Shown: positions 1 through 11,129 of the stretch, in pieces
Numbering within the stretch: the first letter of the stretch is position 1
Layout: each line of letters begins with the position of its first letter
Source: Hyperoodon ampullatus
Lineage: Eukaryota; Chordata; Mammalia; Artiodactyla; Ziphiidae
DNA length: 64,000 nt
NCBI GenBank assembly: GCA_949752795.1
Contig: OX457056.1
Location: 174,678,428-174,742,427 of the forward strand
Direction of reading: 5' to 3'
Made by a program: the position numbers and the translations under genes
Notes under the pieces: generated by a model
Told to the model about the DNA's origin: nothing
The model's input: only the letters and a program-made list of their open reading frames with translations
The model's database searches: none

Positions 1-134
1 CTTTTTATTACTCTCTTTTTTGCTATATACAGAGCAAACATTTGGAGCACTGCTTCTGAATCTCAGCTGCACACTGGAATAGCCTGGGGAGATTTCAAAA
101 ATAGTGAGTTCTACCTGGTTCCCCCCACCCCCAC

Positions 135-885
135 CCCAGTGATTATAATTTATTTTTTCCCCATTTTTTGAGATATAATTGACTTATAACCTTATGTAAT
201 TTTAAGGTGTACAAGGTGATATTTAGATACATATGTATATTGTAAAATGATTACCACAATAGAGTTACTTAACACTTAAATCACCTCATACAATTGCCTT
301 TTTTTGTGTTTTGGTGAGAACATTTAGGATCCACTGTCCTAGCAACTTTCAAATATACAATACAGTGTTATTAACTATAGTCACCATGCTGTACATTAAA
401 TCCCCAGAACTTATTCATCTTATAACTGGAAGTTTGTGCCCTTTGACCAAACTTCCATCCCCTCCCTCCCTGCCCCTGGCAACTATCATTCTATTTCTGT
501 TTCTGTGAGTTAGGCTTTTTTTAGATTCCGCATATAAGTGAGATCTTGACAATATTTATCTTTCTCCTTCTGACTTATTTCACTTAGCATAATGCCTTCA
601 AGGTCCATCCATGTTGTTGCAAATGGCAGGATTTTCTTCTTTCTCATGGCTGAATAATATTATAATATATATTATATGTATATGTATAATATATTTGTAC
701 ATATATATAATAGTGTGTGTATATATATATTCTTTCTATATATATAGTGTATTATATACACATATGCACATATATGTGAGATCTGTATCTATATCACATC
801 TTCTTTATCCATTCATTTGTAGACAGACACTTAGGTTGTTTCAATTTCTAGGCTATTATGAATAATGCTGCAATACACAGCAGAA
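135..885 (-). mobile_element. 5'-truncated old L1 3' end, minus strand
   Basis: Reading the minus strand, this is the last part of an L1 ORF2 and its 3' UTR. The plus strand shows the usual reversed L1 landmarks in order: a T-rich start, a block equivalent to the 3' UTR, then the reversed ORF2 C-terminal block that ends near 'aataatgctgcaat'. All frames are broken, so it is an inactive fossil. An AT-rich microsatellite (about 655-770) has expanded inside it. The exact subfamily is not assigned. Confidence 0.75.
655..770. repeat. AT-rich microsatellite inside L1 fragment
   Basis: Irregular runs of TA and TATG dinucleotides with short TG tracts interrupt the L1 fragment at the place where L1 copies carry a short 'tatata' seed. 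This is typical slippage expansion. Confidence 0.8.
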
Positions 886-894
886 ACAGAGAGT

Positions 895-1000
895 CTAATT
901 TAAATGCAGAGGGTGTGGCCTGGACATTAGGGATTTTACAAATTCCCCGGAGACTCTAATGTGCAGATAATGCTAAGAATCACTGATTTAGGGGCTTTGA
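895..1000. mobile_element. MER5-like DNA transposon remnant (tentative)
   Basis: A short stretch with the look of the non-autonomous hAT element MER5: a 'ggtgtggcctgg' type block followed by 'ctaagaatcactgattta'. It is small and diverged, so the assignment is tentative. Confidence 0.4.
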
Positions 1001-3889
1001 TCTCCTTATATTAAAGAGAAATCTAAAAATTTCCATGGTATTATTTGTGGAGCATCATTTGCATAGAACATAGACTCTCTGTGGATCTGAGAATTGAAAA
1101 AGACCTAGTTTCTAAGAGATACTTCAGACCAGTGTTCTCATTTATGCTGAGCTATTGTGAAGTGGTAGGATCTTTCTGAAAATTACTCAGGAATGAGTTT
1201 TGTACAGGTGTAATGTTTTCAGAGCATTTCCGACATCTACTGTTTGAGAGTGCATTTCCGTTGCACTTACACACGAGTAGCAATGTGTATGCCTCTAAAA
1301 ATCTCCTTCTCCTCTTTCTTTTTCAAATTAAAAGTTTGATCCATTTTCTTCTGGATGTTACTGTTGTGGAAGCGAAGTTTGTAAATTGATTTGTGTTTCT
1401 TTGTAGATGATCAAGCATCTGCATGGATGCTTATGAGAATAGCTGTTTTTTCTTGAGGTATGTAACCCATGATTCCTGTCTTTTCATTAATGTAGTCTGC
1501 CAATAAGCCATTTGCAATAAAAGTTTCAGGTTTTTCTTAAGCTCTCAAAAATTTTATGCTATTGTATCTTTGAGAGTTAGGTCTGTCTTATCTGTACCAT
1601 AGCCTCTAATTGAGATTCTAATTTTTACAGATAGAATGTCAGCATTTCTGAATCTGTTCTCCATGTCTTTTATTTTTTCCCTTATAGTTAAATCTGCTTG
1701 CCCTTCGGTGAGATTTGGGCAGATTTCCAGTTGTGTCTTCCACCATACTAATTCAATTTTTGACTATGTCTGGTTATCTGATTTCTACCACCCTGGTGAT
1801 TTTTGATTCAGTAATCTATTTTCTCCATGTGTTCTTCAGTAATTTATTTTTTCCATGTGTTCTTTCCTGATCTCATGACTACTTACTTTAGTTTCATAGA
1901 TACAATAAACACTCATATAATTTTGAGACAAAAGGACAGAAATGTTTTAAACATGTGTACTTTTCTTGCAATAAGTCTCTTTTAGAGTAAAGCATTTTCT
2001 ATAGTTTTTAGGGGTAGTTCTTTTCTTATGAAAGGCAATAACTTTTCAAGGTTATTGTTTTCCTCCTCATTTATGTGGAATTCAGGCTGTGGTATTCCTG
2101 CTGGGGTGTTCATCTTCCACAAGGGTGTTCTGTATTTACTTCTTGTCCACATCCATCTACCCTCTGTTCTTCCTTCAGTCTGGTGCCATCTGCCCTCTCT
2201 CTCCAGCAGACAAGCCAGAAAACTTACATTTTTTTTGGCAAATGGAGCAAATCCTGTATGGTTTCCAGAATTAATGCAGGTTTTACCTATTGTGTATTTT
2301 AAAATGTTTATAGGAATATGGAAATTGGGAGAATTAGGTGCTCATATTGACAGCTCATATAAAATCATGATAAATCGTTGGAAAATATTTTTTTGATCCA
2401 GCTTCTGTTTATGTCCTTAAAATATAATTCTAGATGGAAAATTACTGAGTCAAAAAGTATGAACTTTTAAAAGTGTTTAAATATATATTTTCAAATTGAT
2501 TTGCAGAAATTAATTTTTTTCTTAAGACTTATTAGGATACCCATTTTGCCACATCTTCACCAATAGTAGATATTGTCTTTAAAATGCACACATACACACA
2601 ACATACAATTTGATAATTTGAAATGATGTTTACATTTGCATGTATGTTTCTCTTGTTTTCATTTACATTTATTTAATTTTAGAGAAGACAATGTTTTATT
2701 TATTTATTAGTTATCTGAAATTCTTCTGTAAGGCCTCTGTTCAAGTCCTCTAAACATTCTATTGTGGTTTTCATGTTTAGCATATGTTTTAAGAAAATAC
2801 CAGCCATTATAATAGCTGATGGTCATTTCCCCTAGCAGTCTCCAGAGAGTATGTAGAGAATGATGATTTTAAAATATGTGGTAAAGTCTTCAATTTTCTT
2901 TATATATTTTTTAACATTGAATCCATTCTTTATCTTAGATGCAGTTTTACACATTTTTTAAAGCTCAAAATGAGATTGTAAGATGTAATTATATTAATGA
3001 CATCATATGTAAGTGTCCAGAAGAGGATAAAGTGAGGGAGAGAGAGGAGGAGAGGGAGAGTTTCCCCTGTGGGATATGACACTCTAGTTCCATGAAGCAT
3101 AGTTTAAAAACCAAAGTTTAGAACTTTTCCTTTTCTGTTTATGCTAATCAGACACTTTGGTATCATTTTACTGTAACTTCATTTGCCTTCAATGTCAGCA
3201 AATCAAGTGACATATCCCCCTAGCTGCCTACTGCTACAGGGATACCTACATTACGGATGCCTATCATAAATTTAGTGATGATGATGATGGAGAAAAACAT
3301 GCTGCTTGTTAAATCCTGATTAAACCCAAAGTTAATTTTATGATTCCTTAAATCTAGGCCACACTTTAATCTCACAGACATATCTCATACTGAAGGCAAA
3401 CAAATATATTGCATTATCTTTTTCTGGCTGTTTATGATTTATGCCCTTTCTGGGTGAAAATATGTTCATATGATTTTGCTATTGTGATACATTGAAGGTG
3501 TGATATTACAAACTAGGATTTGGAGCAAAAAAGACTATGAAAATTAAAGTTTCTGTTAACATGCAAGATGCTTTTTTAGTTGTTACTGAACTTTTTAGTC
3601 AACAGTCAAGATCTCTGTATAAAAGTTGTAAAAGTCCTCCAGTTTTCTGGAAAATGACAATTTTCCAAACCTCATTTTTATATCCCTTGCTTATTTTATG
3701 ACAAGGCCTTTATTTCCTTGATGTGCCTTGTTCTTTACCCTTCTGTGTTTACTGCCATTCTTTCACCATTAATAGTCTTTCTACTTCAAAATGGGCAAAC
3801 TGTAAGGTTTGAGGCTCAGTTCAGCCCGGCTTGAAATAGCTTTGTATAAATAAGAGAACTGTGTTATATGCTGTTCAATCTTAAGGAAT
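1001..3889. other. AT-rich non-coding stretch, no gene seen
   Basis: No exon-like or gene-like frame was found. The longest open frame (2028-2396, 122 codons) has no recognisable composition or motif. Part of 1480-1900 reads like a very old LINE remnant but is too diverged to name. A 28-bp direct duplication (1809-1864) and a purine-rich run (about 3030-3060) are the only clear local structures. If the GBA3 reading at 59194 holds, this is probably intron or upstream flank. Confidence 0.5.
1809..1864. repeat. 28-bp tandem duplication
   Basis: Two adjacent copies, 1809-1836 and 1837-1864, match at 26 of 28 positions. Both differences are C/T. Confidence 0.85.
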
Positions 3890-3902
3890 AAAAATGACTT
3901 TC
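3890..3902 (+). repeat. Left target-site duplication of full-length L1
   Basis: The 13-mer aaaaatgactttc lies directly before the L1 5' end and recurs exactly at 10511-10523 after the poly-A tail. The implied nick on the opposite strand (TTTTT/AT) fits the L1 endonuclease preference for TTTT/A sites. Confidence 0.93.
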
Positions 3903-3906
3903 GAGG

Positions 3907-3914
3907 ACTTCCGG
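3907..3914 (-). promoter_or_regulatory. ETS-family site near L1 5' end
   Basis: The plus strand reads acttccgg, the complement of the ETS consensus core CCGGAAGT. It lies a few bases inside the element. Function is inferred from sequence only. Confidence 0.5.
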
Positions 3915-3916
3915 GT

Positions 3917-3926
3917 AAGATGGCGG
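3917..3926 (+). promoter_or_regulatory. YY1-like site near L1 5' end
   Basis: The sequence aagatggcgg matches the YY1 core (AAGATGGC). It lies about 15 bases from the 5' end, where human L1 also has a YY1 site that fixes the transcription start. The second L1 5' UTR has the same motif at 61932-61940. Confidence 0.65.
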
Positions 3927-5390
3927 AAGAGTAAGACGCGGAGATCACCTTCCTCCCCACGGATACACCAGAAATACAGCTACACGTGGAACAACTCCTA
4001 CAGAACACCTACTGAACGCTGGCAGAAGACCCCAGACCTCCCAAAAGGCAAGAAACTCCCCACATACCTGGGTAGGGCAAAGCGGAGAGATTCCCGCACA
4101 GAGGATCGGTGCCGAGCGGCACTCACCAGCCCGAGAGGCTTGTCTGCTCGCCCGCCGGGGCGGGCGGCGCTGGAAGCTGAGGCTCGGGCTTCGGTCAGAG
4201 CGCAGGGAGAGGACTGGGGCTGGCGGCGAGAACTCAGCCTGAAGGGGGCTAATGTGCCACAGCTAGCCGGAAGGGAGTCCGGGAAAACTCTGGAGCTGCC
4301 GAAGAGGCAAGAGACTTTTTCTTCCCTCTTGGTTTCCTGGTGCGCGAGGAGAGGGGATTAAGAGCGCTGCTTAAAGGGGCTCCACAGACGGGCGCGAGTC
4401 ACGACTGAAAGCGCGGAGCCCAGTGACGGGCGTGGGACGCTGGGGCTGCTGCTGCCGCCGCCAAGAAGCCTGTGTGCGAGCGCAGGTCACTGTCCACACC
4501 GCCCTTCCGGGAGCCTGTGCAGCCCGCCACTACCGGGGTCCCGGGATCCAGGGGCGGCTTCCCTGGGAGAAAGCACGGCGCGCCTCGGGCTGGTGCAACG
4601 TCACGCCGACTTCTGCCGCTGCAGGCTCGACCCGCACTCCGTGCCCCTCCCTCCCGCCCGGCCTGAGTGAGCCAGAGTCCCCGAAGAGGCTGCTCCTTTA
4701 ACCCTGTCCTGTCTGAGCGAAGAACAGACGCCCTCCTGCGACCTACACGCAGAGGCGGGGCCAACTCCAAAGCTGAGACCCAGGAGCTGTGAGAACAAAG
4801 AAGAGAAAGGGAAACCTCTCCCAGCAGCCTCAGAAGCAGCGGATTAAAGCTGCATAATCAACTTGATGTACCCTGCATCTGTGGAATACATGAATAGACA
4901 ACAAATCATCCCAAATTGAGGAGCCAGGAGTCAGTGCTGTGCCTCTGAGGTGGGAGAGCCAACCTCAGGACACTGGTCCACAAGAGACCTCCCAGCTCCA
5001 CATAATATCAAATGGCGAAAATCTTCCAGAGATCTCCATCTCAACACCAGCACCCAGCTTCACTCAACGACCAGCAAGCTACAGTGCTGGACACCCTATG
5101 CCAAACAACTAGCAAGACAGGAACACAACGCCACCCATTAGCAGAGAGGTGGCCTAAAATCATAAAAAGTCCGCAGACACCCCAAAACACACCACCAGAC
5201 GTGGACCTGCCCACCAGAAAGACAAGATCCAGCCTCAACCACCAGAACACAGGCACTAGTCCCCTCCACCAGGAAGCCTACACAACCCACTAAACCAACC
5301 TTAGCCACTGGGGACAGACACCAAAAACAACAGGAACTACGAACCTGCAGCCTGCAAAAAGGAGACCCCAAACACAGTAACATAAGCAAA

Positions 5391-6305
5391 ATGAGAAGAC
5401 AGAAAAACACACAGCAGGAGAAGGAGCAAGAAAAAAACCCACCAGACCTAACAAATGAAGAGGTAATAGGCAGTCTACCTGAAAAAGAATTCAGAATAAT
5501 GATGGTAAAGATGATCCAAGATTCTATTTCCCAGATCCAAAATCTTGGAAATAGAATAGACAAAATGCAAGAAACAGTTAACAAGGACCTAGAAGAACTA
5601 AAGATGAATCAAGCATCGATTAAAAACACAATAAATGAAATGAAAAATACTCTAGATGGGATCAATAGCAGAATAACTGAGGCAGAAGAACGGATAAGTG
5701 AGGTGGAAGATAAAATAGTGGAAATAACTGCTGCAGAGCAAAATAAAGAAAAAAGAATGAAAAGAACAGAGGACAGTCTCAGAGACCTCTGTGACAACAT
5801 TAAACGCACCAACATTCGAATTATAGGGGTTCCAGAAGAAGAAGAGAAAAAGAAAGGGACTGAGAAAATATTTGAAGAGATTATAGTTGAAAACTTCCCT
5901 AATATGGGAAAGGAAATAGTTAATCAAGTCCAGGAGGCACAGAGAGTCCCATACAGAATAAATCCAAGGAGAAATACGCCAAGACACATATTAATAAAAC
6001 TGTCAAAAATTAAACACAAAGAAATCATATTAAAAGCAGCAAGGCAAAAACAACAAGTAACACACAAGGGAATCCCCATCAGGATAACAGCTGATCTCTC
6101 AGCAGAAACTCTACAAGCCAGAAGGGAGTGGCAGGACATAATTAAAGTGATGAAGGAGAAAAGCCTGCAACCAAGACTACTCTACCCAGCAAGGATCTCA
6201 TTCAGATTTGATGGAGAAATTGAAACGTTTACAGACAAGCAAAAGCTGAGAGAGTTCAGCACCACCAAACCAGCCTTACAACAAATGCTAAAGGAACTTC
6301 TCTAG
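5391..6305 (+). CDS. L1 ORF1 protein, RNA-binding nucleic-acid chaperone
   Basis: ORF1p forms trimers that coat L1 RNA in the cytoplasmic ribonucleoprotein and act as a chaperone in target-primed reverse transcription. The product has 304 residues, shorter than human ORF1p (338), mainly in the N-terminal half. Residues about 40-135 are a Lys/Glu-rich heptad region expected to be the trimerising coiled coil. The RRM begins near NIRIIGVPE (residues 141-149). The C-terminal domain follows from about residue 195 and includes the conserved YPARISF block near residue 265. The start codon has an A at -3 (aaaATGa), a good initiation context. The frame is intact to a TAG stop. ORF2 starts 58 bases downstream in the +1 frame. 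The same gene is broken in the copies at 21207 and 54599. Confidence 0.95.
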   Translation: MRRQKNTQQEKEQEKNPPDLTNEEVIGSLPEKEFRIMMVKMIQDSISQIQNLGNRIDKMQETVNKDLEELKMNQASIKNTINEMKNTLDGINSRITEAEERISEVEDKIVEITAAEQNKEKRMKRTEDSLRDLCDNIKRTNIRIIGVPEEEEKKKGTEKIFEEIIVENFPNMGKEIVNQVQEAQRVPYRINPRRNTPRHILIKLSKIKHKEIILKAARQKQQVTHKGIPIRITADLSAETLQARREWQDIIKVMKEKSLQPRLLYPARISFRFDGEIETFTDKQKLREFSTTKPALQQMLKELL

Positions 6306-6363
6306 GCAAGAAACACAACAGAAGGAAAAGACCTACAATAACGAACCCAAAACAATTGAGAAA

Positions 6364-9300
6364 ATGAGAATAGGAACATACATATTGATAATTACCTTAA
6401 ATGTAAATGGACTAAATGCTCCCACCAAAAGACACAGATTGGCTGAATGGATACAAAAACAAGACCCATATATATGCTGTCTACAAGAGACCCACTTCAG
6501 ACCTAGAGACACATACAGCCTGAAAGTCAGGGGATGGAAAAAGATATTCCATGCAAATGGAAACCAAAAGAAAGCTGGAGTAGCAATTCTCATATCAGAC
6601 AAAATAGACTTTAAAATAAAGACTACTAGAAGAGACAAAGAAGGACACTACATAATGATCAAGGGATCGATCCAAGAAGAAGATATAACAATTGTAAATA
6701 TTTATGCACCCAACATAGGAGCACCTCAATACATAAGGCAAATACTAACAGCCATAAAAGGAGAAATCGACAGTAACACAATCATAGTAAGGGACTTTAA
6801 CACCCCACTTTCACCAATGGACAGACCATCCAAAATGAAAATAAATAAGGAAACACAAGCTTTAAATGATACATTAAACAAGATGGACTTAATTGATATT
6901 TATAGGACATTCCATCCAAAAACAACAGAATACACATTCTTCTCAAGTGCTCATGGAACATTCTCCAGGATAGATCATATCTTGGGTCACAAATCAAGCC
7001 TTGGTAAATTTAAGAAAATTGAAATTGTATCAAGTATCTTTTCCGACCACAACGCTATGAGACTAGATATCAATTACAGGAAAAGAGCTGTAAAAAATAC
7101 AAACACATGGAGGCTAAACAATACACTACTTAATAACGAAGTGATCACTGAAGAAATCAAAGAGGAAAGTAAAAAATACCTAGAAAGAAATGACAATGGA
7201 GACACGACGACCCAAAACCTATGGGATGCAGCAAAAGCAGTTCTAAGAGGGAAGTTTATAGCAATACAATCCCACCTTAAGAAACAGGAAACATCTCGAA
7301 TAAACAACCTAACCTTGCACCTAAAGCAATTAGAGAAAGAAGAACAAAAACATCCCAAAGTTAGCAGAAGGAAAGAAATCATAAAAATCAGATCAGAAAT
7401 AAATGAAAAAGAAATGAAGGAAACAATAGGAAAGATCAATAAAACTAATACCTGGTTCTTTGAGAAGATAAAGAAAATTGATAAACCATTAGCCAGACTC
7501 ATCAAGAAAAAAAGGGAGAAGAATCAAATCAATAGAATTAGAAATGAAAAAGGAGAAGTAACAACTGACACTGCAGAAATACAAAAGATCATGAGAGATT
7601 ACTACAAGCAACTCTATGCCAATAAAATGGAGAACCTGGAAGAAATGGACAAATTCTTAGAAATGCACAGCCTTCCAAGACTGAATCAGGAAGAAATAGA
7701 AAATATGAACAGACCAATCACAAGCACTGAAATTGAAACTGTGATAAAAAATCTTCCAACAAACAAAAGCCCAGGACCAGATGGCTTCACAGGCGAATTC
7801 TATCAAGCATTTAGAGAAGAGCTAACACCTATCCTTCTCAAACTCTTCCAAAATATAGCAGAGGGAGGAACACTCCCAAACTCATTCTACGAGGCCACCA
7901 TCACCTTGATACCAAAACCAGACAAGGATGCCACAAAGAAAGAAAACTACAGGCCAATATCACTGATGAACTTAGATGCAAAAATCCTCAACAAAATACT
8001 AGCAAACAGAATCCAACAGCACATTAAAAGGATCATACACCATGATCAAGTGGGGTTTATTCCAGGAAAGCAAGGATTCTTCAATATACGCAAATCAATC
8101 AGTGTGATACACCATATTAACAAATTGAAGGAGAAAAACCATATGATCATCTCAATAGATGCAGAGAAAGCTTTCGACAAAATTCAACACCCATTTATGA
8201 TAATAACCCTACAGAAAGTAGGCATAGAGGGAACTTTCCTCAACATAATAAAGGCCATATATGACAAACCCACAGCCAGCATCGTCCTCAATGGTGAAAA
8301 ACTGAAACCATTTCCACTAAGATCAGGAACAAGACAAGGTTGCCCACTCTCACCACTATTATTCAACATAGTTTTGGAAGTTTTAGCCACAGCAATCAGA
8401 GAAGAAAAGGAAATAAAAGGAATCCAAATCGGAAAAGAAGAAGTAAAGCTGTCACTGTTTGCAGATGACATGATACTATACATAGAGAATCCTAAAGATG
8501 CTACCAGAAAACTACTAGAGCTAATCAATGAATTTGGTAAAGTTGCAGGATACAAAATTAATGCACAGAAATCTCTGGCATTCCTATATACTAATGATGA
8601 AAAATCTGAAAGTGAAATCAAGGAAACACTCCCATTCACCATTGCAACAAAAAGAATAAAATATCTAGGAATAAACCTACCTAAGGAGACAAAAGACCTG
8701 TATGCAGAAAATTATAAGACACTGATGAAAGAAATTAAAGATGATACAAATAGATGGAGAGATGTACCATGTTCTTGGATTGGAAGAATCAACATTGTGA
8801 AAATGACTCTACTACCCAAAGCAATCTACAGATTCAATGCAATCCCTATCAAACTACCAATGGTATTTTTCACAGAACTAGAGCAAAAAATTTCACAATT
8901 TGTATGGAAACACAAAAGACCCCGAATAGCCAAAGCAATCTTGAGAACGAAAAATGGAGCTGGAGGAATCAGGCTCCCTGACTTCAGACTATACTACAAA
9001 GCTACAGTAATCAAGACAGTATGGTACTGGCACAAAAACAGAAATATAGATCAATGGAACAGGATAGAAAGCCCAGAGATAAACCCACGGACATATGGTC
9101 ACCTTATCTTTGGTAAAGGAGGCAGGAATGTTCAGTGGAGAAAGGACAGTCTCTTCAATAAGTGGTGCTGGGAAAACTGGATAGGGACATGTAAAAGTAT
9201 GAGATTAGATCACTCCCTAACACCATACACAAAAATAAGCTCAAAATGGATTAAAGACCTAAATGTAAGGCCAGACACTATCAAACTCTTAGAGGGAAAC

Positions 9301-10182
9301 ATAGGCAGAACACTCTATGACATACATCACAGCAAGATCCTTTTTGACCCACCTCCTAGAGAAATGGAAATAAAGACAAAAATAAACACATGGGACCTTA
9401 TGAAACTTCAAAGCTTTTGCACAGCAAAGGAAACCATAAACAAGACCAAAAGACAACCCTCAGAATGGGAGAAAATATTTTCAAATGAAGCAACTGACAA
9501 AGGATTAATCTCCAAAATTTATAAGCAGCTCATGCAGCTCAATAACAAAAAAACAAACAGCCCAATCCAAAAATGGGCAGAAGACCTAAATAGACATTTC
9601 TCCACAGAAGATATACAGACTGCCAACAAACACATGAAAGGATGCTCAACATCTTTACTCATTAGAGAAATGCAAATCAAAACTACAATGAGATATCATC
9701 TCACACCAGTCAGAATGGCCATCATCAAAAAATCTAGAAACAATAAATGCTGGAGAGGGTGTGGAAAAAAGGGGACACTCTTGCACTGCTGGTGGGAATG
9801 TGAATTGGTACAGCCACTATGGAGAACGGTATGGAGGTTCCTTAAAAAACTACAAATAGAACTACCATATGACCCAGCAATCCCACTACTGGGCATATAC
9901 CCTGAGAAAACCATAATTCAAAAAGAGACATGTACCAAAATATTCATAGCAGCCCTATTTACAATAGCCCAGAGTTGGAAACAACCTAAGTGTCCATCAT
10001 CGGATGAATGGGTAAAGAAGATGTGGCACATATATACAATGGAATATTACTCAGCCATAAAAAGAAATGAAATTGAGCTATTTGTAATGAGGTGGATGGA
10101 CCTAGAGTCTGTCATACAGAGTGAAGTAAGTCAGAAAGAGAAAGACAAATACTGTATGCTGACACATATGTATGGAATTTAA
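6364..10182 (+). CDS. L1 ORF2 protein, endonuclease and reverse transcriptase
   Basis: ORF2p nicks genomic DNA and copies L1 RNA onto the free 3' end. The product has 1272 residues (human 1275). The N-terminal AP-type endonuclease keeps N13, E42 (QETHF), D144, N146 and the D228-H229 pair. However, the normally Gly-Asp-Phe-Asn motif reads R143-D-F-N because codon 143 is AGG instead of GGG (6790-6792). The copy at 52897-53295 keeps Gly. The reverse transcriptase keeps F699-A-D-D702. The C-terminal Cys/His segment is complete: C1129, C1133, H1141, C1146. No stop or frameshift interrupts it. As in other L1s, translation is probably by low-frequency reinitiation or termination-coupled start after ORF1. 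Coding capacity is clear. Enzyme activity is uncertain because of the Arg. Confidence 0.96.
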   Translation: MRIGTYILIITLNVNGLNAPTKRHRLAEWIQKQDPYICCLQETHFRPRDTYSLKVRGWKKIFHANGNQKKAGVAILISDKIDFKIKTTRRDKEGHYIMIKGSIQEEDITIVNIYAPNIGAPQYIRQILTAIKGEIDSNTIIVRDFNTPLSPMDRPSKMKINKETQALNDTLNKMDLIDIYRTFHPKTTEYTFFSSAHGTFSRIDHILGHKSSLGKFKKIEIVSSIFSDHNAMRLDINYRKRAVKNTNTWRLNNTLLNNEVITEEIKEESKKYLERNDNGDTTTQNLWDAAKAVLRGKFIAIQSHLKKQETSRINNLTLHLKQLEKEEQKHPKVSRRKEIIKIRSEINEKEMKETIGKINKTNTWFFEKIKKIDKPLARLIKKKREKNQINRIRNEKGEVTTDTAEIQKIMRDYYKQLYANKMENLEEMDKFLEMHSLPRLNQEEIENMNRPITSTEIETVIKNLPTNKSPGPDGFTGEFYQAFREELTPILLKLFQNIAEGGTLPNSFYEATITLIPKPDKDATKKENYRPISLMNLDAKILNKILANRIQQHIKRIIHHDQVGFIPGKQGFFNIRKSISVIHHINKLKEKNHMIISIDAEKAFDKIQHPFMIITLQKVGIEGTFLNIIKAIYDKPTASIVLNGEKLKPFPLRSGTRQGCPLSPLLFNIVLEVLATAIREEKEIKGIQIGKEEVKLSLFADDMILYIENPKDATRKLLELINEFGKVAGYKINAQKSLAFLYTNDEKSESEIKETLPFTIATKRIKYLGINLPKETKDLYAENYKTLMKEIKDDTNRWRDVPCSWIGRINIVKMTLLPKAIYRFNAIPIKLPMVFFTELEQKISQFVWKHKRPRIAKAILRTKNGAGGIRLPDFRLYYKATVIKTVWYWHKNRNIDQWNRIESPEINPRTYGHLIFGKGGRNVQWRKDSLFNKWCWENWIGTCKSMRLDHSLTPYTKISSKWIKDLNVRPDTIKLLEGNIGRTLYDIHHSKILFDPPPREMEIKTKINTWDLMKLQSFCTAKETINKTKRQPSEWEKIFSNEATDKGLISKIYKQLMQLNNKKTNSPIQKWAEDLNRHFSTEDIQTANKHMKGCSTSLLIREMQIKTTMRYHLTPVRMAIIKKSRNNKCWRGCGKKGTLLHCWWECELVQPLWRTVWRFLKKLQIELPYDPAIPLLGIYPEKTIIQKETCTKIFIAALFTIAQSWKQPKCPSSDEWVKKMWHIYTMEYYSAIKRNEIELFVMRWMDLESVIQSEVSQKEKDKYCMLTHMYGI

Positions 10183-10510
10183 GAAAAAAAAATGTCATGA
10201 AGAACATAGGGGTAAGACAGGAATAAAGACACAGACCTACTAGAGAATGGACTTGAGGATATGGGGAGGGGGAAGGGTAAGCTGTGACAAAGTGAAAGAG
10301 CGGCATGGACATATATACACTACCAAACGTAAGGTAGATAGCTAGTGGGAAGCAGCCGCATAGCACAGGGAGATCAGCTCGGTGCTTTGTGACCGCCTGG
10401 GGGGGTGGGATAGGGAGGGTGGGAGGGAGATGCAAAAGGGAGGGGATATGGGAACATATGTATATGTATAACTGATTAAATTTGTTATAAAGCAAAATAA
10501 ATAAATTTAA
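10183..10510 (+). other. L1 3' UTR with G-rich tract and A-rich tail
   Basis: This follows the ORF2 stop and ends in an A-rich tail with aataaa-type polyadenylation words near 10495-10505. It holds two G-rich runs (10253-10280 and 10396-10450) with at least four G-tracts of three or more bases, the pattern for a G-quadruplex known in L1 3' UTRs. It is the source type for the many 3'-end fragments seen elsewhere in the window. Confidence 0.85.
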
Positions 10511-10523
10511 AAAAATGACTTTC
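10511..10523 (+). repeat. Right target-site duplication of full-length L1
   Basis: Exact second copy of the 13-mer found at 3890-3902, directly after the A-rich tail. Confidence 0.93.
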
Positions 10524-10749
10524 ACTTGACTGACAAGAAGCATCACCATGTTTTAAAATTACAGACTTTGAGAGCTGAGAGGAACCATGGAAATCGTCGA
10601 GTCCATCCGTCTTGTTTCATGGATTAAAAGCGATCGTGCAATCATTCTGTCATAGGAAAACAGCTCCCTGTCCTCATGGGCCTGCTTCATATAGCCTGCC
10701 TCTCTTATTTCCTCAGATTAGGACAAGCCAGAGTTAGGCTCAAGTACAG

Positions 10750-10985
10750 TACCTAAGAGCATAAGTTTGAGGTTAAGAAGATATGGGTTCAAACCAATTC
10801 CCTATCTTTCAGCTCTCAGACCTTTGACAAGTCATTTTACTCTGCTGAGTTTCAGTTTTCTCATCTATAAAATAGGGTGAATTGTATCAACCACATGAAG
10901 TCATTATGAGGACTGAGTTATGTCGTATTTGTAGAATATTTAGTTCAGTGTGTGGTACAAAGTAAGTGTTTAAGAAATGGAATTA
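10750..10985 (+). repeat. MIR SINE, sense
   Basis: Reads through the MIR order: 'gggttcaaacc' (tRNA B-box-like), 'tttgacaagtcattttac', 'tcatctataaaataggg', 'tatgaggactgagtta', then a tail. Ancient and diverged. Confidence 0.8.
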
Positions 10986-11129
10986 CTTTTATTGATATGT
11001 GTTTTCTTGTCCATCTCCTCATCTGGACAGTGGGTTCTCAAAGCCCCCATATCTTGTTCATGTCTGTGTGCCTAATGCCTTGACACAGCGTCTCATTTAG
11101 CAGCAACTCCCAGCTTCCAATGACTTGAG

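Larger units (their letters stand above)
3903..5390 (+). promoter_or_regulatory. L1 5' UTR / internal promoter, CpG-rich
   Basis: L1 carries its RNA polymerase II promoter inside the transcribed 5' UTR. Here about 3930-4760 holds dozens of CpG dinucleotides (for example around 4145-4170, 4385-4440 and 4570-4620), while the flanking DNA has almost none. The region opens with an ETS-like site and a YY1-like site. Compared with the other L1 5' UTR at 61922-63887, this copy lacks two blocks: one of about 180-190 bases after position 4072 and one of about 240 bases after position 4923. CpG methylation is the expected control in somatic tissue. Confidence 0.85.
3903..10510 (+). mobile_element. Full-length L1 (LINE-1) retrotransposon with both ORFs open
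   Basis: A complete autonomous non-LTR retrotransposon of about 6.6 kb. In order it has a CpG-rich 5' UTR promoter (3903-5390), ORF1 (5391-6305), a 58-base spacer, ORF2 (6364-10182), a G-rich 3' UTR and a short A-rich tail. It is bounded by an exact 13-bp target-site duplication. Intact frames, undecayed CpGs in the 5' UTR and identical duplications all point to recent insertion. The other L1 copies in this window are frameshifted, truncated or CpG-depleted. One change in the endonuclease domain (Arg143 of ORF2) may affect activity. Coordinates are firm to a base or two at both ends. Confidence 0.96.

Noticed and set aside
3894..4361. 155-codon plus-strand frame over the L1 5' end
   Set aside because: It starts in the flanking host sequence and runs into the CpG-rich promoter. 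This is a chance frame in GC-rich DNA, not L1 ORF1 or a host gene.
5138..5584. 148-codon minus-strand frame opposite L1 ORF1
   Set aside because: Shadow of the A-rich L1 coding strand. The same false frame appears opposite the other L1 copies.
8184..8642. 152-codon minus-strand Ser-rich frame inside ORF2
   Set aside because: Antisense shadow of the reverse-transcriptase region. It recurs at 23970-24332 and 51088-51495 for the same reason.
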